DNA of 13,027 nt from CAZEHJ01 sp964512485 (GCA_964512485.1 CAZEHJ010000086.1:1-13027), one strand, 5' to 3'. Positions 1-8,273 are shown, counted from the first letter of the stretch. Notes: generated by a model not told the origin, from the letters alone. Program-made: numbers and translations.

Positions 1-324
1 ATCAAGCAATACGATCCCATCTTCAGCAATAAACCTGATCTGCTCGAATCCAGATACGACTACATTGTCTGCTGCGAGGTCATCGAACACTTCCACAATC
101 CCGCACGAGAATTCAACCTGCTGAAGTCTCTTCTCAAACCCGGTGGGAAGCTCTACTGCATGACGCTCCTCCATCATGACGGAATCGACTTCGCAAACTG
201 GCACTACAGGCGCGACCCGACACACGTGTTCATCTTTCAGAAGAGGACGCTCGAATGGGTCCGGGAGCACACGCCCTTTTCAGGTCTGGCCATTGAAGAT
301 CGATTGATCGTGTTTGACGCCTGA
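1..324 (+). CDS. Class I SAM-dependent methyltransferase, C-terminal part (5' end outside window)
   Basis: The first 107 codons in frame 1 are open and end in TGA at 322-324. The start lies to the left of the window. The visible part fits the second half of a Rossmann-type methyltransferase of the Methyltransf_23 kind. It has the acidic strand and helix (VCCEVIEHF, about residues 23-31), the helix LLKSLLKPGGKLYCMT with the usual 'LKPGG' turn, and the downstream 'NWHYRRDPTHVFIF' segment typical of this group. Such enzymes transfer a methyl group from S-adenosylmethionine to small molecules or other acceptors. The SAM-binding glycine motif is not in the window and the substrate cannot be told. 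A strong hairpin follows 20 nt after the stop. Family assignment is confident from motifs; specificity is unknown. Confidence 0.85.
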   Translation: MKQYDPIFSNKPDLLESRYDYIVCCEVIEHFHNPAREFNLLKSLLKPGGKLYCMTLLHHDGIDFANWHYRRDPTHVFIFQKRTLEWVREHTPFSGLAIEDRLIVFDA

Positions 325-343
325 AGAGTTCTATAAACAAGAA

Positions 344-370
344 GTGGGCTGCGCCGAAGGCGCAGCCCAC
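344..370. terminator. Bidirectional hairpin terminator between convergent genes
   Basis: A perfect 12-bp GC-rich inverted repeat (GTGGGCTGCGCC / GGCGCAGCCCAC) closes on a 3-nt GAA loop. It lies between the methyltransferase stop at 324 and the minus-strand stop at 395. A run of six T's follows on the plus strand at 384-389, and 'CTTGTTT' follows on the minus strand. The position between two convergent stops supports termination in both directions. Confidence 0.85.
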
Positions 371-394
371 CATCACTTAGACATTTTTTGGTCT

Positions 395-769
395 CTACCA
401 GAGCGAATGCACTATGGGTGAACGATGCACCGTCGTGACATTGCATTTGCCGGCCCATTCAACGAGCGAACCAAGGTCGGACCATGAGCCGCCAGCCTGC
501 TCCCAGTGGTCCTGCACGCCAGCACCGGATTCATAGGTTTCCATGATCGTGAATAGCGTATTCCCGGTCTCTTCTGATCCCGGATCCAGCGGATTGGCCA
601 GCTCGGGACCTTTCGAGAGATTATATCTCAGCAGTGCTTTGTCTCCATCACGGTGGTGGGTGGAAGCCATAAAAGCAGCATGACTGTCGAAAATGCTGTC
701 TCCTTCGGCGACGTGTTCGGGCGGGCACGAAAAAACGATGATCAGCTGGATTTTTCCCTGCTGTGACAT
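395..769 (-). CDS. Small putative antibiotic-biosynthesis-monooxygenase-like (dimeric alpha/beta barrel) protein
   Basis: This 124-aa protein has no signal peptide or membrane segment, so it is probably cytoplasmic. Near the N-terminus it has a beta strand (KIQLIIVFSC), and later the pattern 'TLFTIMETYESGAGVQDHWEQ' (about residues 72-92). That pattern resembles the strand-helix unit of ABM-type dimeric alpha/beta-barrel proteins, where a strand ending in E-x-[YF] is followed by a helix containing 'H'. The match is weak and was made by eye; the protein may be an uncharacterised relative. The start is well supported: GAGG (plus-strand CCTC, 777-780) lies 7 nt before the ATG, the clearest ribosome binding site in the window. 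It sits 96 nt behind the regulatory-domain pair and may be cotranscribed or have its own promoter. It shares the terminator at 344-370 with the convergent methyltransferase. Confidence 0.7.
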   Translation of the reverse strand: MSQQGKIQLIIVFSCPPEHVAEGDSIFDSHAAFMASTHHRDGDKALLRYNLSKGPELANPLDPGSEETGNTLFTIMETYESGAGVQDHWEQAGGSWSDLGSLVEWAGKCNVTTVHRSPIVHSLW

Positions 770-825
770 GGATATACCTCAAATACAATTAACTGGGACA
801 GAAGGCCGCACACGGGATATGCGAC

Positions 826-842
826 GTAACTCTATGAGTTAC
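826..842. promoter_or_regulatory. Perfect inverted repeat, possible operator or weak hairpin
   Basis: GTAACTC-TAT-GAGTTAC is a 7-bp perfect inverted repeat with a 3-nt centre. It lies between the stop of the minus-strand gene at 866 and the start of the next one at 769. No T tract follows on the minus strand, so it is a poor intrinsic terminator. It could be a repressor site for the 124-aa gene or chance. Confidence 0.3.
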
Positions 843-865
843 ATAAACATGCTCGCAATCGCAAG

Positions 866-2041
866 TCATTCATCCATTTCGAAATCAGACGGCAGCATCT
901 CTCCCAATCGTTCCCACGACCAGTATCCAAACCGTTCCATCGCAACGTCTCCGTATTCGATTCCCCTGTGGTCGATCATGGCTGTTTCAGAGTGGAGCAC
1001 AAGCCAGGACATCTGATAATCCTGGGCTCTCGATATCCTCATATTCGAAGGTGTAATTGCTCCCCTCATCCCCAACAATACCATGTGATCTGCGTACCGA
1101 TTCGATTCTCTTTCTCGATCGTACCGGACCAACAAAACTTCGGGAAAAGAGAAGTATCGAAGAACAGATGGGTCGGGTTCACCTTCCTCAGTCGGAGGAT
1201 TCAGAGAAATCTCCGCCCTGTATTTTCGTTGTTTTACAATCGTGCCGGGACTCGGAACGGTGTACACCGCAAATCCGGACTCATATATCGTGTCAGAAGC
1301 GACAGCGGTCAAAAAATGCTTGGTCGATCCTCCATACGCAGTTTTTCTGGCAGAAGCCCACTTTCTCTCCTGGCGATCATTTCGAGGCGTGAGCCCTTCA
1401 AACTGCATTTCCCCTCCCCAAATGAGGCCGGCTTCCGTACCCCGTAGATGAGGATTATGAATCGTAATCCGGTATCCCAGCGCGTCGTTTTCTACTCGAA
1501 GCGGCTCGTTGGCCATTGCGGTCAACACATCCGTCACAGGATCGACGGTGAAGTCGAGAACTTCCGGATTGAGGAGTTCGCTTTTCCGCCCGTTTTCCGT
1601 GGTACTGAAAATCAGCCTTTTGAAGCGTTCCAGGTTTTCCTTCCATGCTTCATTTGTGGAGGTGATTACGACACCGCCCATTTCGTACACACGCGGACTC
1701 AATACAAACTCGATTTCAGTCCCAATCAGCGCTACTGTTTCAAAGGAGCTCACTTCAACCGCAAACCCAATTATTGAAGCAACGAGGTCGAATTCCAGAG
1801 GCGGATTATCGTACCTGAATTCAAATCGACCGTCGCGATCCGTCGCAGTACCAATGGTCGTCCCGGAAACAAATACATGGACGCCGATCATAGGCTCGTT
1901 CGATTCATATTCGAGCACAGTTCCCCTCAGGACTATACCATTCCCCGCCTGAGAAAATGCCTCGGATGGTGACATGATTGCGCATGCCAAAAACCATAGA
2001 AGCACTATGATCAAGCGAGGGATCAAACGGTTGAACTGCAT
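866..2041 (-). CDS. Exported carboxypeptidase-like regulatory domain protein, paralogue B
   Basis: This 391-aa protein begins with a Sec-type signal peptide (hydrophobic core about residues 8-25, likely cleavage near 'AFSQA', 28-32). Residues about 37-125 form a CarboxypepD_reg-like beta-sandwich, seen in 'LRGTVLEYESNEPMIGVHVF', 'GTATDRDGRFEF' and the following strands. This fold is common at the N-terminus of exported and TonB-linked Bacteroidota proteins. The rest (about 130-391) is a conserved region without a name I can give. It includes 'WKENLERFKRLIFSTTENGR', 'NPEVLDF', 'ALGYRI' and a C-terminal 'FGYWSWERLGEMLPSDF'. No catalytic residues are evident, and despite the domain name this is not a peptidase. 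It lies 46 nt downstream of a closely similar gene, so it is a tandem duplicate and probably cotranscribed. The ATG has no Shine-Dalgarno but an AT-rich leader. Molecular function is unknown. Confidence 0.85.
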   Translation of the reverse strand: MQFNRLIPRLIIVLLWFLACAIMSPSEAFSQAGNGIVLRGTVLEYESNEPMIGVHVFVSGTTIGTATDRDGRFEFRYDNPPLEFDLVASIIGFAVEVSSFETVALIGTEIEFVLSPRVYEMGGVVITSTNEAWKENLERFKRLIFSTTENGRKSELLNPEVLDFTVDPVTDVLTAMANEPLRVENDALGYRITIHNPHLRGTEAGLIWGGEMQFEGLTPRNDRQERKWASARKTAYGGSTKHFLTAVASDTIYESGFAVYTVPSPGTIVKQRKYRAEISLNPPTEEGEPDPSVLRYFSFPEVLLVRYDRERESNRYADHMVLLGMRGAITPSNMRISRAQDYQMSWLVLHSETAMIDHRGIEYGDVAMERFGYWSWERLGEMLPSDFEMDE

Positions 2042-2087
2042 ACGATGATTTTAATTTGAACTACCAAAACACAGGCGGGACAACAAG

Positions 2088-3242
2088 TTAATCATCCATA
2101 TCGAAATCAGCGGGCAACATCTCGCCCAACCGTTCCCAGGCCCAGTAGCCAAATCGTCGCATCGAGAACTCACCATATTCGACTCCTCTGTCGTCGATTT
2201 GAGCCGTGTTGGTGTCGAGAACGAGCCAGGAAGCCTGGTATGCGCGTGAATTGGAACCGGCAGATCGAGCTCCTCCATCTCTGAGTCCTTTCGAAAACAG
2301 ATAGCTACTGTAGCGAACAGGCTCGGGTTCTCTGTAATACCCGACGAGCAAGACGTTTTCGAAAAAGAGATGGCGCATCGTCGTAGCATCAAGAGATCCT
2401 TCTTCTGGAAGAGGATGCAAGCCGATGACCGGCCTGTCGTTGATATCGTTGGTGTAACTCCCGGGACGAGCCACGGCAAAAACGTCAAATCCTGACTCGT
2501 CTATCGAATCCGATACAAGAGCCGTCAGAAAATGCCTGGTCGATCCTCGATACGCGTCGTTTCGAGCTGAATTCCACCTCCGTAACTGCCGCCTGTTTCT
2601 CGGGATCAGCTCTTCAAACTGCATTTCACCACCCCAGGTGAGATCTTCCTCCCTGCCTTTCAGCTGGACATCGTGCAGGGTTATGCGGTACCCCAATGCC
2701 TTGTTTTCTACTCGAAGCGGCTCGCTGGCCCTCGTTTCCAGAATGCCCGTCTCCCGGTCATACGTGAAATCAAGGACTTCAGGATTGATGACCTCACACT
2801 CCCGCCCGTTACTGGTGGTGCTGAATAACAACTCCTTGAATCGTTCCAGATTTCGCTTCCACTCACGATTGGAGCCCAGGATTTCGACTTCGCGCAACTC
2901 GTAGACACGAGGCTTCAATGCAAATTGGATCTCGACATTGCCCTTCGATCCCGAGGTCATACTTCGAACTTCGACCAGATACCCGATCATGGACGCAACC
3001 AGATCATATTCGATCATCGGATCGTGGTATCTGAATTCGAATCTGCCGTTTCTATCCGTCGCGCTTCCGATCGTCGTTCCCGAAACGAAAACGTGAACAC
3101 CGATCAGCGGCTCGTTCGAGCCTGATTCGAGAACCCTTCCGTGCAGGGTGATGCTATCCGCGTCTTGTGACCACGCATCAACTGACGACATGGTTAAACA
3201 CATCGTCAGAGCGCAGAGCAGTATGACACGTCGACGAATCAC
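2088..3242 (-). CDS. Exported carboxypeptidase-like regulatory domain protein, paralogue A
   Basis: This 384-aa protein is clearly homologous along its whole length to the next gene at 866-2041; I judge roughly half the residues identical. Its signal peptide is MIRRRVILLCALTMCLTMSS, with likely cleavage near 'AWSQ' (residues 23-26). The CarboxypepD_reg-like sandwich covers about 31-118, with 'HGRVLESGSNEPLIGVHVF' and 'ATDRNGRFEFRY'. The conserved tail includes 'NLERFKELLFSTTSNGR' (131-147), 'NPEVLDFTYD' and 'FGYWAWERLGEMLPADF'. The predicted start is GTG; an in-frame TAG lies 7 codons upstream, so no upstream ATG is available. It starts 35 nt after the stop of the VPS10/BNR gene, which strongly suggests one transcript. 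It is likely periplasmic or outer-membrane associated, with unknown activity. Part of the pair may bind a partner or ligand through the beta-sandwich. Confidence 0.85.
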   Translation of the reverse strand: MIRRRVILLCALTMCLTMSSVDAWSQDADSITLHGRVLESGSNEPLIGVHVFVSGTTIGSATDRNGRFEFRYHDPMIEYDLVASMIGYLVEVRSMTSGSKGNVEIQFALKPRVYELREVEILGSNREWKRNLERFKELLFSTTSNGRECEVINPEVLDFTYDRETGILETRASEPLRVENKALGYRITLHDVQLKGREEDLTWGGEMQFEELIPRNRRQLRRWNSARNDAYRGSTRHFLTALVSDSIDESGFDVFAVARPGSYTNDINDRPVIGLHPLPEEGSLDATTMRHLFFENVLLVGYYREPEPVRYSSYLFSKGLRDGGARSAGSNSRAYQASWLVLDTNTAQIDDRGVEYGEFSMRRFGYWAWERLGEMLPADFDMDD

Positions 3243-3277
3243 CTGAAAGAAACCGATCCCCTATGTCGTGAAGGCCA

Positions 3278-6200
3278 TCAATTCACCCATGGAGCACCCG
3301 CGTCGATCAGATTCTGACCAACGCCACGCATTCGATTCTCCAGTGCCGCGAGTCGGTCCTGAAAACCACTCAATTGGTTGAAGATGATCTGGAGCTGCTC
3401 TTTATGGGTTTCAGTAGGTCCGTACGTGGACGTATTGAGCCCGATGCTCAGGTTGAACAGACGACTGCCAACCGTCGGGTTGACGCGTTCGCCTGGCTCC
3501 TGCCGTGCAGGTGGACCGTACACATCGCTGCGAAGCGTCTGCAGATCTGTTCCGAGCGCGTGAATCATCGCATCCAGATTTCCCGGATCTGCACTGGCCT
3601 GCGAGAGTGCGATGGCCATTTTTTCAACGGTATCGACGGCTTCGCTGAAAGCGGCATCAAATGCTGAGCTGTTGCGAGTAGTCTCTTCGTAGGAACGAAG
3701 GAACGTGTTGACCTCTGCGTGCGATGCGCCCGGAAGCGCACCTTCGCGAAGCGGAACGACTTCAAACGACTGTGCTGCAGAGAGTTCAGTGACCTCTCCG
3801 TTTACGCGCTTGGCCATCGAAACAGTGTAGGTCCCCGGTTGAGCCAGCATGCCACTCGCCGTTGCCGATGCCCCTGTCGAGGTGATGGCGCTGGGCGATG
3901 GATGGCGCAGATCCCACGACACGCGATGGAAGCCTTTCGTGACGGGTCCTTCGATTCGACGGACCACGTTGCCTTCGGAGTCCCTCACGGTGAGGAGAAT
4001 GACAGGATCGGCCTCGCTCCGCTCGGCCTCCACAGCATCCCACCCAGCAAACGCCACCTCACGCCCAGCTTCTACAGCTTCTTTTTCGGCAGCACGACGC
4101 ACTTCTTCGAGCGTCTGCAGGCCATCGCGCAGGTAATAGGTAAACGTCGCCCCAAAGTCAGGGTTGGGCGCGATATAGTGATGCGTGCCCTGCGAACCTT
4201 TCCCCGCGTCAAAACTCAGCATGGGCCGCGGTACATACCACCATGCCTTGCGGACCCCAAACAATGAAGCTTCTTCGGCCAATTGCTGCGTCGAGACGTC
4301 TCTCAACGCGGTGTAGTCATCGAGCACGAAGAATCCGCGTCCAAAAGATGCACCCACGAGATCATTCTCGCGCTTGTGAATCGCCAGATCACGGAACGAG
4401 ATGGTTGGCATGCCACCCGTCATCTTGACCCACGTCGAGCCGCCATCGACGGTGAAGTGAATGCCGAATTCCATGGCGATGAACATCAGCTTCGGATTCA
4501 CATGGTCCTGCACGATGCGCCATGCGAGCGTGCGATCTGGCAGATTCGAGCGAATCGAGCTCCAGGAACGCCCCCGATCTGCGCTTTTGAACACGTACGG
4601 GGCAAAATCGCCGTATTTGTGGTTGTCCATAACCACGTAGACGGTGTTCACATCGTGCAGATCGGCCTTGATGTCATTGATGAACGCGCGATCCGGTACA
4701 CCGGGAAGCGAGCCTGCCTCAATCGCACGCCAGTTTGCACCACCATCCTCCGTGACCTGAATCAGACCGTCATCCGTACCGGCATAGATCAGTCCCTCCT
4801 GCAGCGGCGATTCGGCGAGCGAGGTGATGGTGTTATACATGGACATCGCGCCCACGTCCCAGGCGTTGTCCCAACTCTGCGTGCCGCCCATGATGGGAAG
4901 CTCAAAGCGATCTTCGTTGCGCGTCAGATCACCCGAAATGGCGGTCCATTTGTCGCCCCGATTGTCGGAGCGCCACAGACGATGCGAGGCGAAATAGATT
5001 CGGCTCGACAGGTGCGGACTCACCAGAATGGGCGAGTCCCAGTTGAATCGTTCGTAACCCTCATCCGCGCCGGGCTGCGGTTGAATGTCCATCGCTTCGC
5101 CCGTAACCATGTCGATGCGCGAGAGCGCACCCTGCTGCCGCTCTGCGTACATGATATTTGGATTGCCAGGCTCCGTGGCCGGCTGATGCCCGTCCCAGTT
5201 CAGCACAATTCGCCAGTCAGAATTCTGGATACCCTGCACATTGTCGGTGCGTGACGGTCCACCCTGCGTCGAGTTGTCCTGCGTTCCGCCGAAAATGTTG
5301 TAGAAAGGCTCGCTGTCATCGAGCGCCACCTTGTAGAACTGTGTCACGGGTAGATTCTCAATGAATCGCCAGGTGTCTGTCAGGTCAAAGCTCTCGTACA
5401 GGCCGCCGTCTGAGCCAACGATCAAATAGTCCGGATCGTCTTTTCTGAACGCGATGGCGTGATTATCACCATGTTTGGCTTCTTCGTTCATTCGGAAGAA
5501 GGTCGCCCCGTGATCGTCCGAAATCTGCAGATTGGCATCCATCAGGTAGAGTCGCCCTTCCTGGTGCGGAGAAGCGTAGAGTTCTTGATAGTAGTGTGGT
5601 CCCGTCGCACCCGACACCGCGTCAGACATTTTTGTCCACGATGAGCCCCGGTCCGTTGAGCGAAACACGCCTCCCGTCTTGCGATCGAGTTCGATGGCCG
5701 CGTAGACGACGTCAGGGTTGTGAGGCGAGACGTCAATGCCGATTTTGGCCATGTTGGACGTGGGCAGGCCGCTTGTCAATTCTTCCCATGTGTCTCCTCC
5801 ATCGGTACTGCGATGAATGCCGCTTCCCGGGCCGCCGCCCATGTAGGCTGCCACCGTGCGATGCCGTTGCCAGGTGGCCGCATACATCCAGTCCGGGTTG
5901 CGGGGATCGAGGACGATATCCGTCACACCCACCCACTCATCGTCGCCAAGTGTTTTCTTCCATGTCGATCCGCCGTCGGTGCTCTTGTAGAGACCCCGGT
6001 CACCACCGGACGACCAGAGCGGACCCTGCGCGGCGACCCAGATGATGTCTGAGTTGTCAGGATGGATGACCACCTCAGATACGTGCTCCGAATCGTGCAG
6101 ACCCATGTTGGCCCACGTCTTTCCACCGTCGTCGCTGCGATACACTCCATCACCGTAACCCATGTGCCGGCCACCGACGTTTTCGCCCGTTCCAACCCAC

Positions 6201-6526
6201 ACGACGTGCGGATTATTGGGATCGATGCTCACACTTCCGGTCGAATAGGCTCCCTGACCGTCGAATATTGACTCCCAGGTTGTGCCTGCATTGATCGTCT
6301 TCCAAACGCCACCGGATGACACGGCTACATACCAGATCGAATCATCATCCGGGTGAATGGCAATGTCGGAAATACGCCCCGACATGAAGCCCGGGCCGAT
6401 TGCGCGGAATTTGAGGCCTTCAAACGTCTCCGACGTCATACGGTCCTGCGCCTGAGCATCAGGAGCTGTCGAGGGTGCAAGAACGAGAAAAGAGACCAGG
6501 GCAAGAAACAGAAAGAGCTTTTTCAT
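3278..6526 (-). CDS. Exported VPS10/BNR (Asp-box) beta-propeller protein
   Basis: This protein has 1082 aa if it starts at the ATG at 6526. A TTG four codons upstream (6538) is the longest reading, but the ATG gives a compact signal peptide, MKKLFLFLALVSFLVLAPST, cleaved near 'AQA' (about residue 26). Asp-box motifs of the S-x-D-x-G-x-T-W type are visible at about 131-138, 182-189, 240-247, 290-297, 592-599, 648-655 and 692-699. They mark two successive BNR/sortilin-like propellers (about 30-740). A FlgD-Ig-like beta-sandwich follows ('LLTVRDSEGNVVRRIEG', 'KGFHRVSWDLR', 'PGTYTV'), and then a helical C-terminal region. The length is normal for bacterial proteins annotated as VPS10-domain, sialidase-like or 'glycosyl hydrolase'. 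A catalytic glycosidase activity is not demonstrated by these motifs, which are structural. It leads the minus-strand operon with the two regulatory-domain genes. The protein is probably secreted or surface-attached. Confidence 0.9.
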   Translation of the reverse strand: MKKLFLFLALVSFLVLAPSTAPDAQAQDRMTSETFEGLKFRAIGPGFMSGRISDIAIHPDDDSIWYVAVSSGGVWKTINAGTTWESIFDGQGAYSTGSVSIDPNNPHVVWVGTGENVGGRHMGYGDGVYRSDDGGKTWANMGLHDSEHVSEVVIHPDNSDIIWVAAQGPLWSSGGDRGLYKSTDGGSTWKKTLGDDEWVGVTDIVLDPRNPDWMYAATWQRHRTVAAYMGGGPGSGIHRSTDGGDTWEELTSGLPTSNMAKIGIDVSPHNPDVVYAAIELDRKTGGVFRSTDRGSSWTKMSDAVSGATGPHYYQELYASPHQEGRLYLMDANLQISDDHGATFFRMNEEAKHGDNHAIAFRKDDPDYLIVGSDGGLYESFDLTDTWRFIENLPVTQFYKVALDDSEPFYNIFGGTQDNSTQGGPSRTDNVQGIQNSDWRIVLNWDGHQPATEPGNPNIMYAERQQGALSRIDMVTGEAMDIQPQPGADEGYERFNWDSPILVSPHLSSRIYFASHRLWRSDNRGDKWTAISGDLTRNEDRFELPIMGGTQSWDNAWDVGAMSMYNTITSLAESPLQEGLIYAGTDDGLIQVTEDGGANWRAIEAGSLPGVPDRAFINDIKADLHDVNTVYVVMDNHKYGDFAPYVFKSADRGRSWSSIRSNLPDRTLAWRIVQDHVNPKLMFIAMEFGIHFTVDGGSTWVKMTGGMPTISFRDLAIHKRENDLVGASFGRGFFVLDDYTALRDVSTQQLAEEASLFGVRKAWWYVPRPMLSFDAGKGSQGTHHYIAPNPDFGATFTYYLRDGLQTLEEVRRAAEKEAVEAGREVAFAGWDAVEAERSEADPVILLTVRDSEGNVVRRIEGPVTKGFHRVSWDLRHPSPSAITSTGASATASGMLAQPGTYTVSMAKRVNGEVTELSAAQSFEVVPLREGALPGASHAEVNTFLRSYEETTRNSSAFDAAFSEAVDTVEKMAIALSQASADPGNLDAMIHALGTDLQTLRSDVYGPPARQEPGERVNPTVGSRLFNLSIGLNTSTYGPTETHKEQLQIIFNQLSGFQDRLAALENRMRGVGQNLIDAGAPWVN

Positions 6527-6797
6527 GAATGTGCTCAAATTCGAGTAGTGGGTTAAGTAGCACGGGAAATTCGTTCAATCTCGCATTAATCGAAACTCAC
6601 CGAAGCATTTAATACAGGAATCTTCTCGAAAAGCCACGACCCGCTATCTATTTATGCGCCATTTTACTTCATATATATGCCACTGTCATACTATTTCTGA
6701 AATTGATTTCGAATGTTTTATTCCTTTTATTCGTACCTGAGGTGTTTTTTCAAGCGATCACTCATATGTCGCATATATTTATATGTGCCACCATTAA
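6527..6797. promoter_or_regulatory. AT-rich divergent intergenic region with promoters for both sides
   Basis: About 270 nt separate the VPS10/BNR start (minus) from the Fic-fold gene (plus). The right half is markedly richer in A+T than the surrounding genes. It contains CATATG at 6763-6768 and CATATA-TT-TATATG (6-bp arms, 6772-6785), ending 12 nt before the plus-strand ATG. Both promoters must lie here, but I find no convincing -35/-10 pair nor a clear Bacteroidota TAnnTTTG element. No further gene is supported in this stretch. Confidence 0.5.
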
Positions 6798-8201
6798 ATG
6801 CCAGAAAAGAATATATCGAAGGAATTAATGTCTCTGGAGCGACTGCTTCAAAGCCATCCTTCAGGGCTCTCACTTTCAAGTATCCATGCCTTGACCAAGC
6901 TGGATCTCACGAAGCGCACCCTTCAAAGAAGGCTGGCTACGTTGGCGCAAGAAAAACGCATTCAAACCGAAGGAGACAGAAAGGGACGCAAGTACTTTCC
7001 TCTGAGCCGACCTCAATCAGAACGAATCGCGGACATTTCAGCCCCGGAAACCGCGGAGGCGAGTGGTAAGGATCCTGTCTACTTCAGTGAGAGATCGATC
7101 CAGATCCGCGATCACGTAAGGAAACCGCTTTCCCTCAGAGCCCCGGTGACGTTCGACAGGAAGTTTCTGGACAACTACAACCCGGAGCGTGGTGGATTGC
7201 TGACTGAGCCTGTACGAGAACAATTGTGGCGACTTGGAAGACAAAACAGTGACGAGCAACCTGCCGGTACATTTCTTCGACAGATCTATGATCGACTCCT
7301 GATTGATCTGTCCTGGAATTCCAGCCGCTTGGAAGGAAACACGTATTCGCTTCTGGACACCGAACATCTTCTGGTCGAAGGAAGAGAGAATGAGAATAAA
7401 TCTGCGGAAGAAACGCAGATGATCCTCAACCACAAATCAGCAATCGAACTCCTGGCTACTCCGACAGAGGACATCGGCTTCAACAGCTATACGATCCGGA
7501 GCCTCCATGCCATTCTCTCTGACAATCTGCTGTCTGATCCCGCAAATGGAGGACGCCTCAGAACCTCGGCAGTCGGTATATCACAGTCGACCTACCTACC
7601 CACCGCTATTCCACAGTTGATAGAAGAATGTCTTGGAGACATCCTCAAAAAAGCTCGGGCAATACCGGATCCGTTTGAAGCCTCATTCTTCATTATGGTC
7701 TATTTGCCCTATCTCCAACCATTTGTAGATGTCAACAAAAGGGTATCCCGATTGGCAGCAAATATCCCGCTCATCCGACACAATCTGTGCCCGCTCTCCT
7801 TTGTGGATATCGATAAGGAGGAATACCTCCAGGCCACGCTTGGCGTGTATGAACTTCACAGCATCGACTATCTCAGAGACGTTTTCATCTGGGCCTACAA
7901 ACGCTCGTGTGCCCGGTATTCGGTTATTCAAGAATCTATAGGTCAACCAGATTCTTTTCGATTGAAGTATCGAACGGTCCTGAAAGAAGTGGTCAGAAAG
8001 GCCATTCTCGCGGCCGCACCACCCGATAAAACATTGCAGTTCATCATCGCTTATGTCGACAAAAATATTCCCGAGACTGATCGAAGAGATTTTATGGAAA
8101 CGGTCGAAGAAGAAATTGCGTCTCTTCACGAGGGTAATATCGCACGATACGGGCTTCGACCTTCGGAGTATTCTGCGTGGAAAGCAGCCTCACAACTGTG
8201 A
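6798..8201 (+). CDS. Fic-fold protein with N-terminal winged helix; catalytic His replaced by Gln
   Basis: This protein of 467 aa has no signal peptide and is cytoplasmic. Residues about 11-70 look like a winged helix-turn-helix ('SSIHALTKLDLTKRTLQRRL', then 'LAQEKRI'). The inhibitory helix motif S-x-x-x-E-G is at 175-180 (SSRLEG), followed by the flap region ('NGGRLRTSAVGISQSTYLP', 250-268). The Fic core reads QPFVDVNKRVSR (307-318), where active AMP transferases have H-x-F-x-[DE]-G-N-[GK]-R-x-x-R. Here Gln replaces the catalytic His and Val replaces the Gly, while Phe, Asp, Asn, Lys and both Arg remain. Nucleotide binding may persist, but AMPylation by the usual mechanism is doubtful. A C-terminal region (about 380-467) is of unknown role. 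The ATG at 6798 has no ribosome site; the in-frame ATG at 6828 has AAGGA at 6819-6823 and is a real alternative. The wHTH suggests DNA binding, perhaps autoregulation. Confidence 0.87.
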   Translation: MPEKNISKELMSLERLLQSHPSGLSLSSIHALTKLDLTKRTLQRRLATLAQEKRIQTEGDRKGRKYFPLSRPQSERIADISAPETAEASGKDPVYFSERSIQIRDHVRKPLSLRAPVTFDRKFLDNYNPERGGLLTEPVREQLWRLGRQNSDEQPAGTFLRQIYDRLLIDLSWNSSRLEGNTYSLLDTEHLLVEGRENENKSAEETQMILNHKSAIELLATPTEDIGFNSYTIRSLHAILSDNLLSDPANGGRLRTSAVGISQSTYLPTAIPQLIEECLGDILKKARAIPDPFEASFFIMVYLPYLQPFVDVNKRVSRLAANIPLIRHNLCPLSFVDIDKEEYLQATLGVYELHSIDYLRDVFIWAYKRSCARYSVIQESIGQPDSFRLKYRTVLKEVVRKAILAAAPPDKTLQFIIAYVDKNIPETDRRDFMETVEEEIASLHEGNIARYGLRPSEYSAWKAASQL

Positions 8202-8233
8202 CAGGAAGTCTCCAAGGCCAGAAATGTTTGTGG

Positions 8234-8273
8234 CGCTGAATGTTCAGCGGCGAGAATTGAGGTCGCGCTCAAT
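8234..8273. terminator. Two short adjacent inverted repeats in convergent gap, possible weak terminator
   Basis: Between the convergent stops at 8201 and 8331 lie CGCTGA-ATGT-TCAGCG (8234-8249) and ATTGAG-GTCGCG-CTCAAT (8256-8273). Each has 6-bp perfect arms. Neither is followed by a T tract, so they are weak candidates. I see no other structure in this 127-nt gap. Confidence 0.3.

Noticed and set aside
968..1952. Several plus-strand open frames opposite paralogue B
   Set aside because: They overlap each other in different frames and mirror a gene with clear homology to its neighbour.
4283..5254. Plus-strand open frame of 323 codons inside the VPS10/BNR gene
   Set aside because: It is antisense to a strongly supported gene with clear Asp-box motifs. 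Its protein is rich in His, Arg and Val as expected of a mirrored GC-rich frame, and shows no domain.
6713..7069. Plus-strand open frame of 118 codons overlapping the Fic-fold start
   Set aside because: It overlaps the winged-helix coding region out of frame, begins in AT-rich intergenic sequence, and shows no domain.
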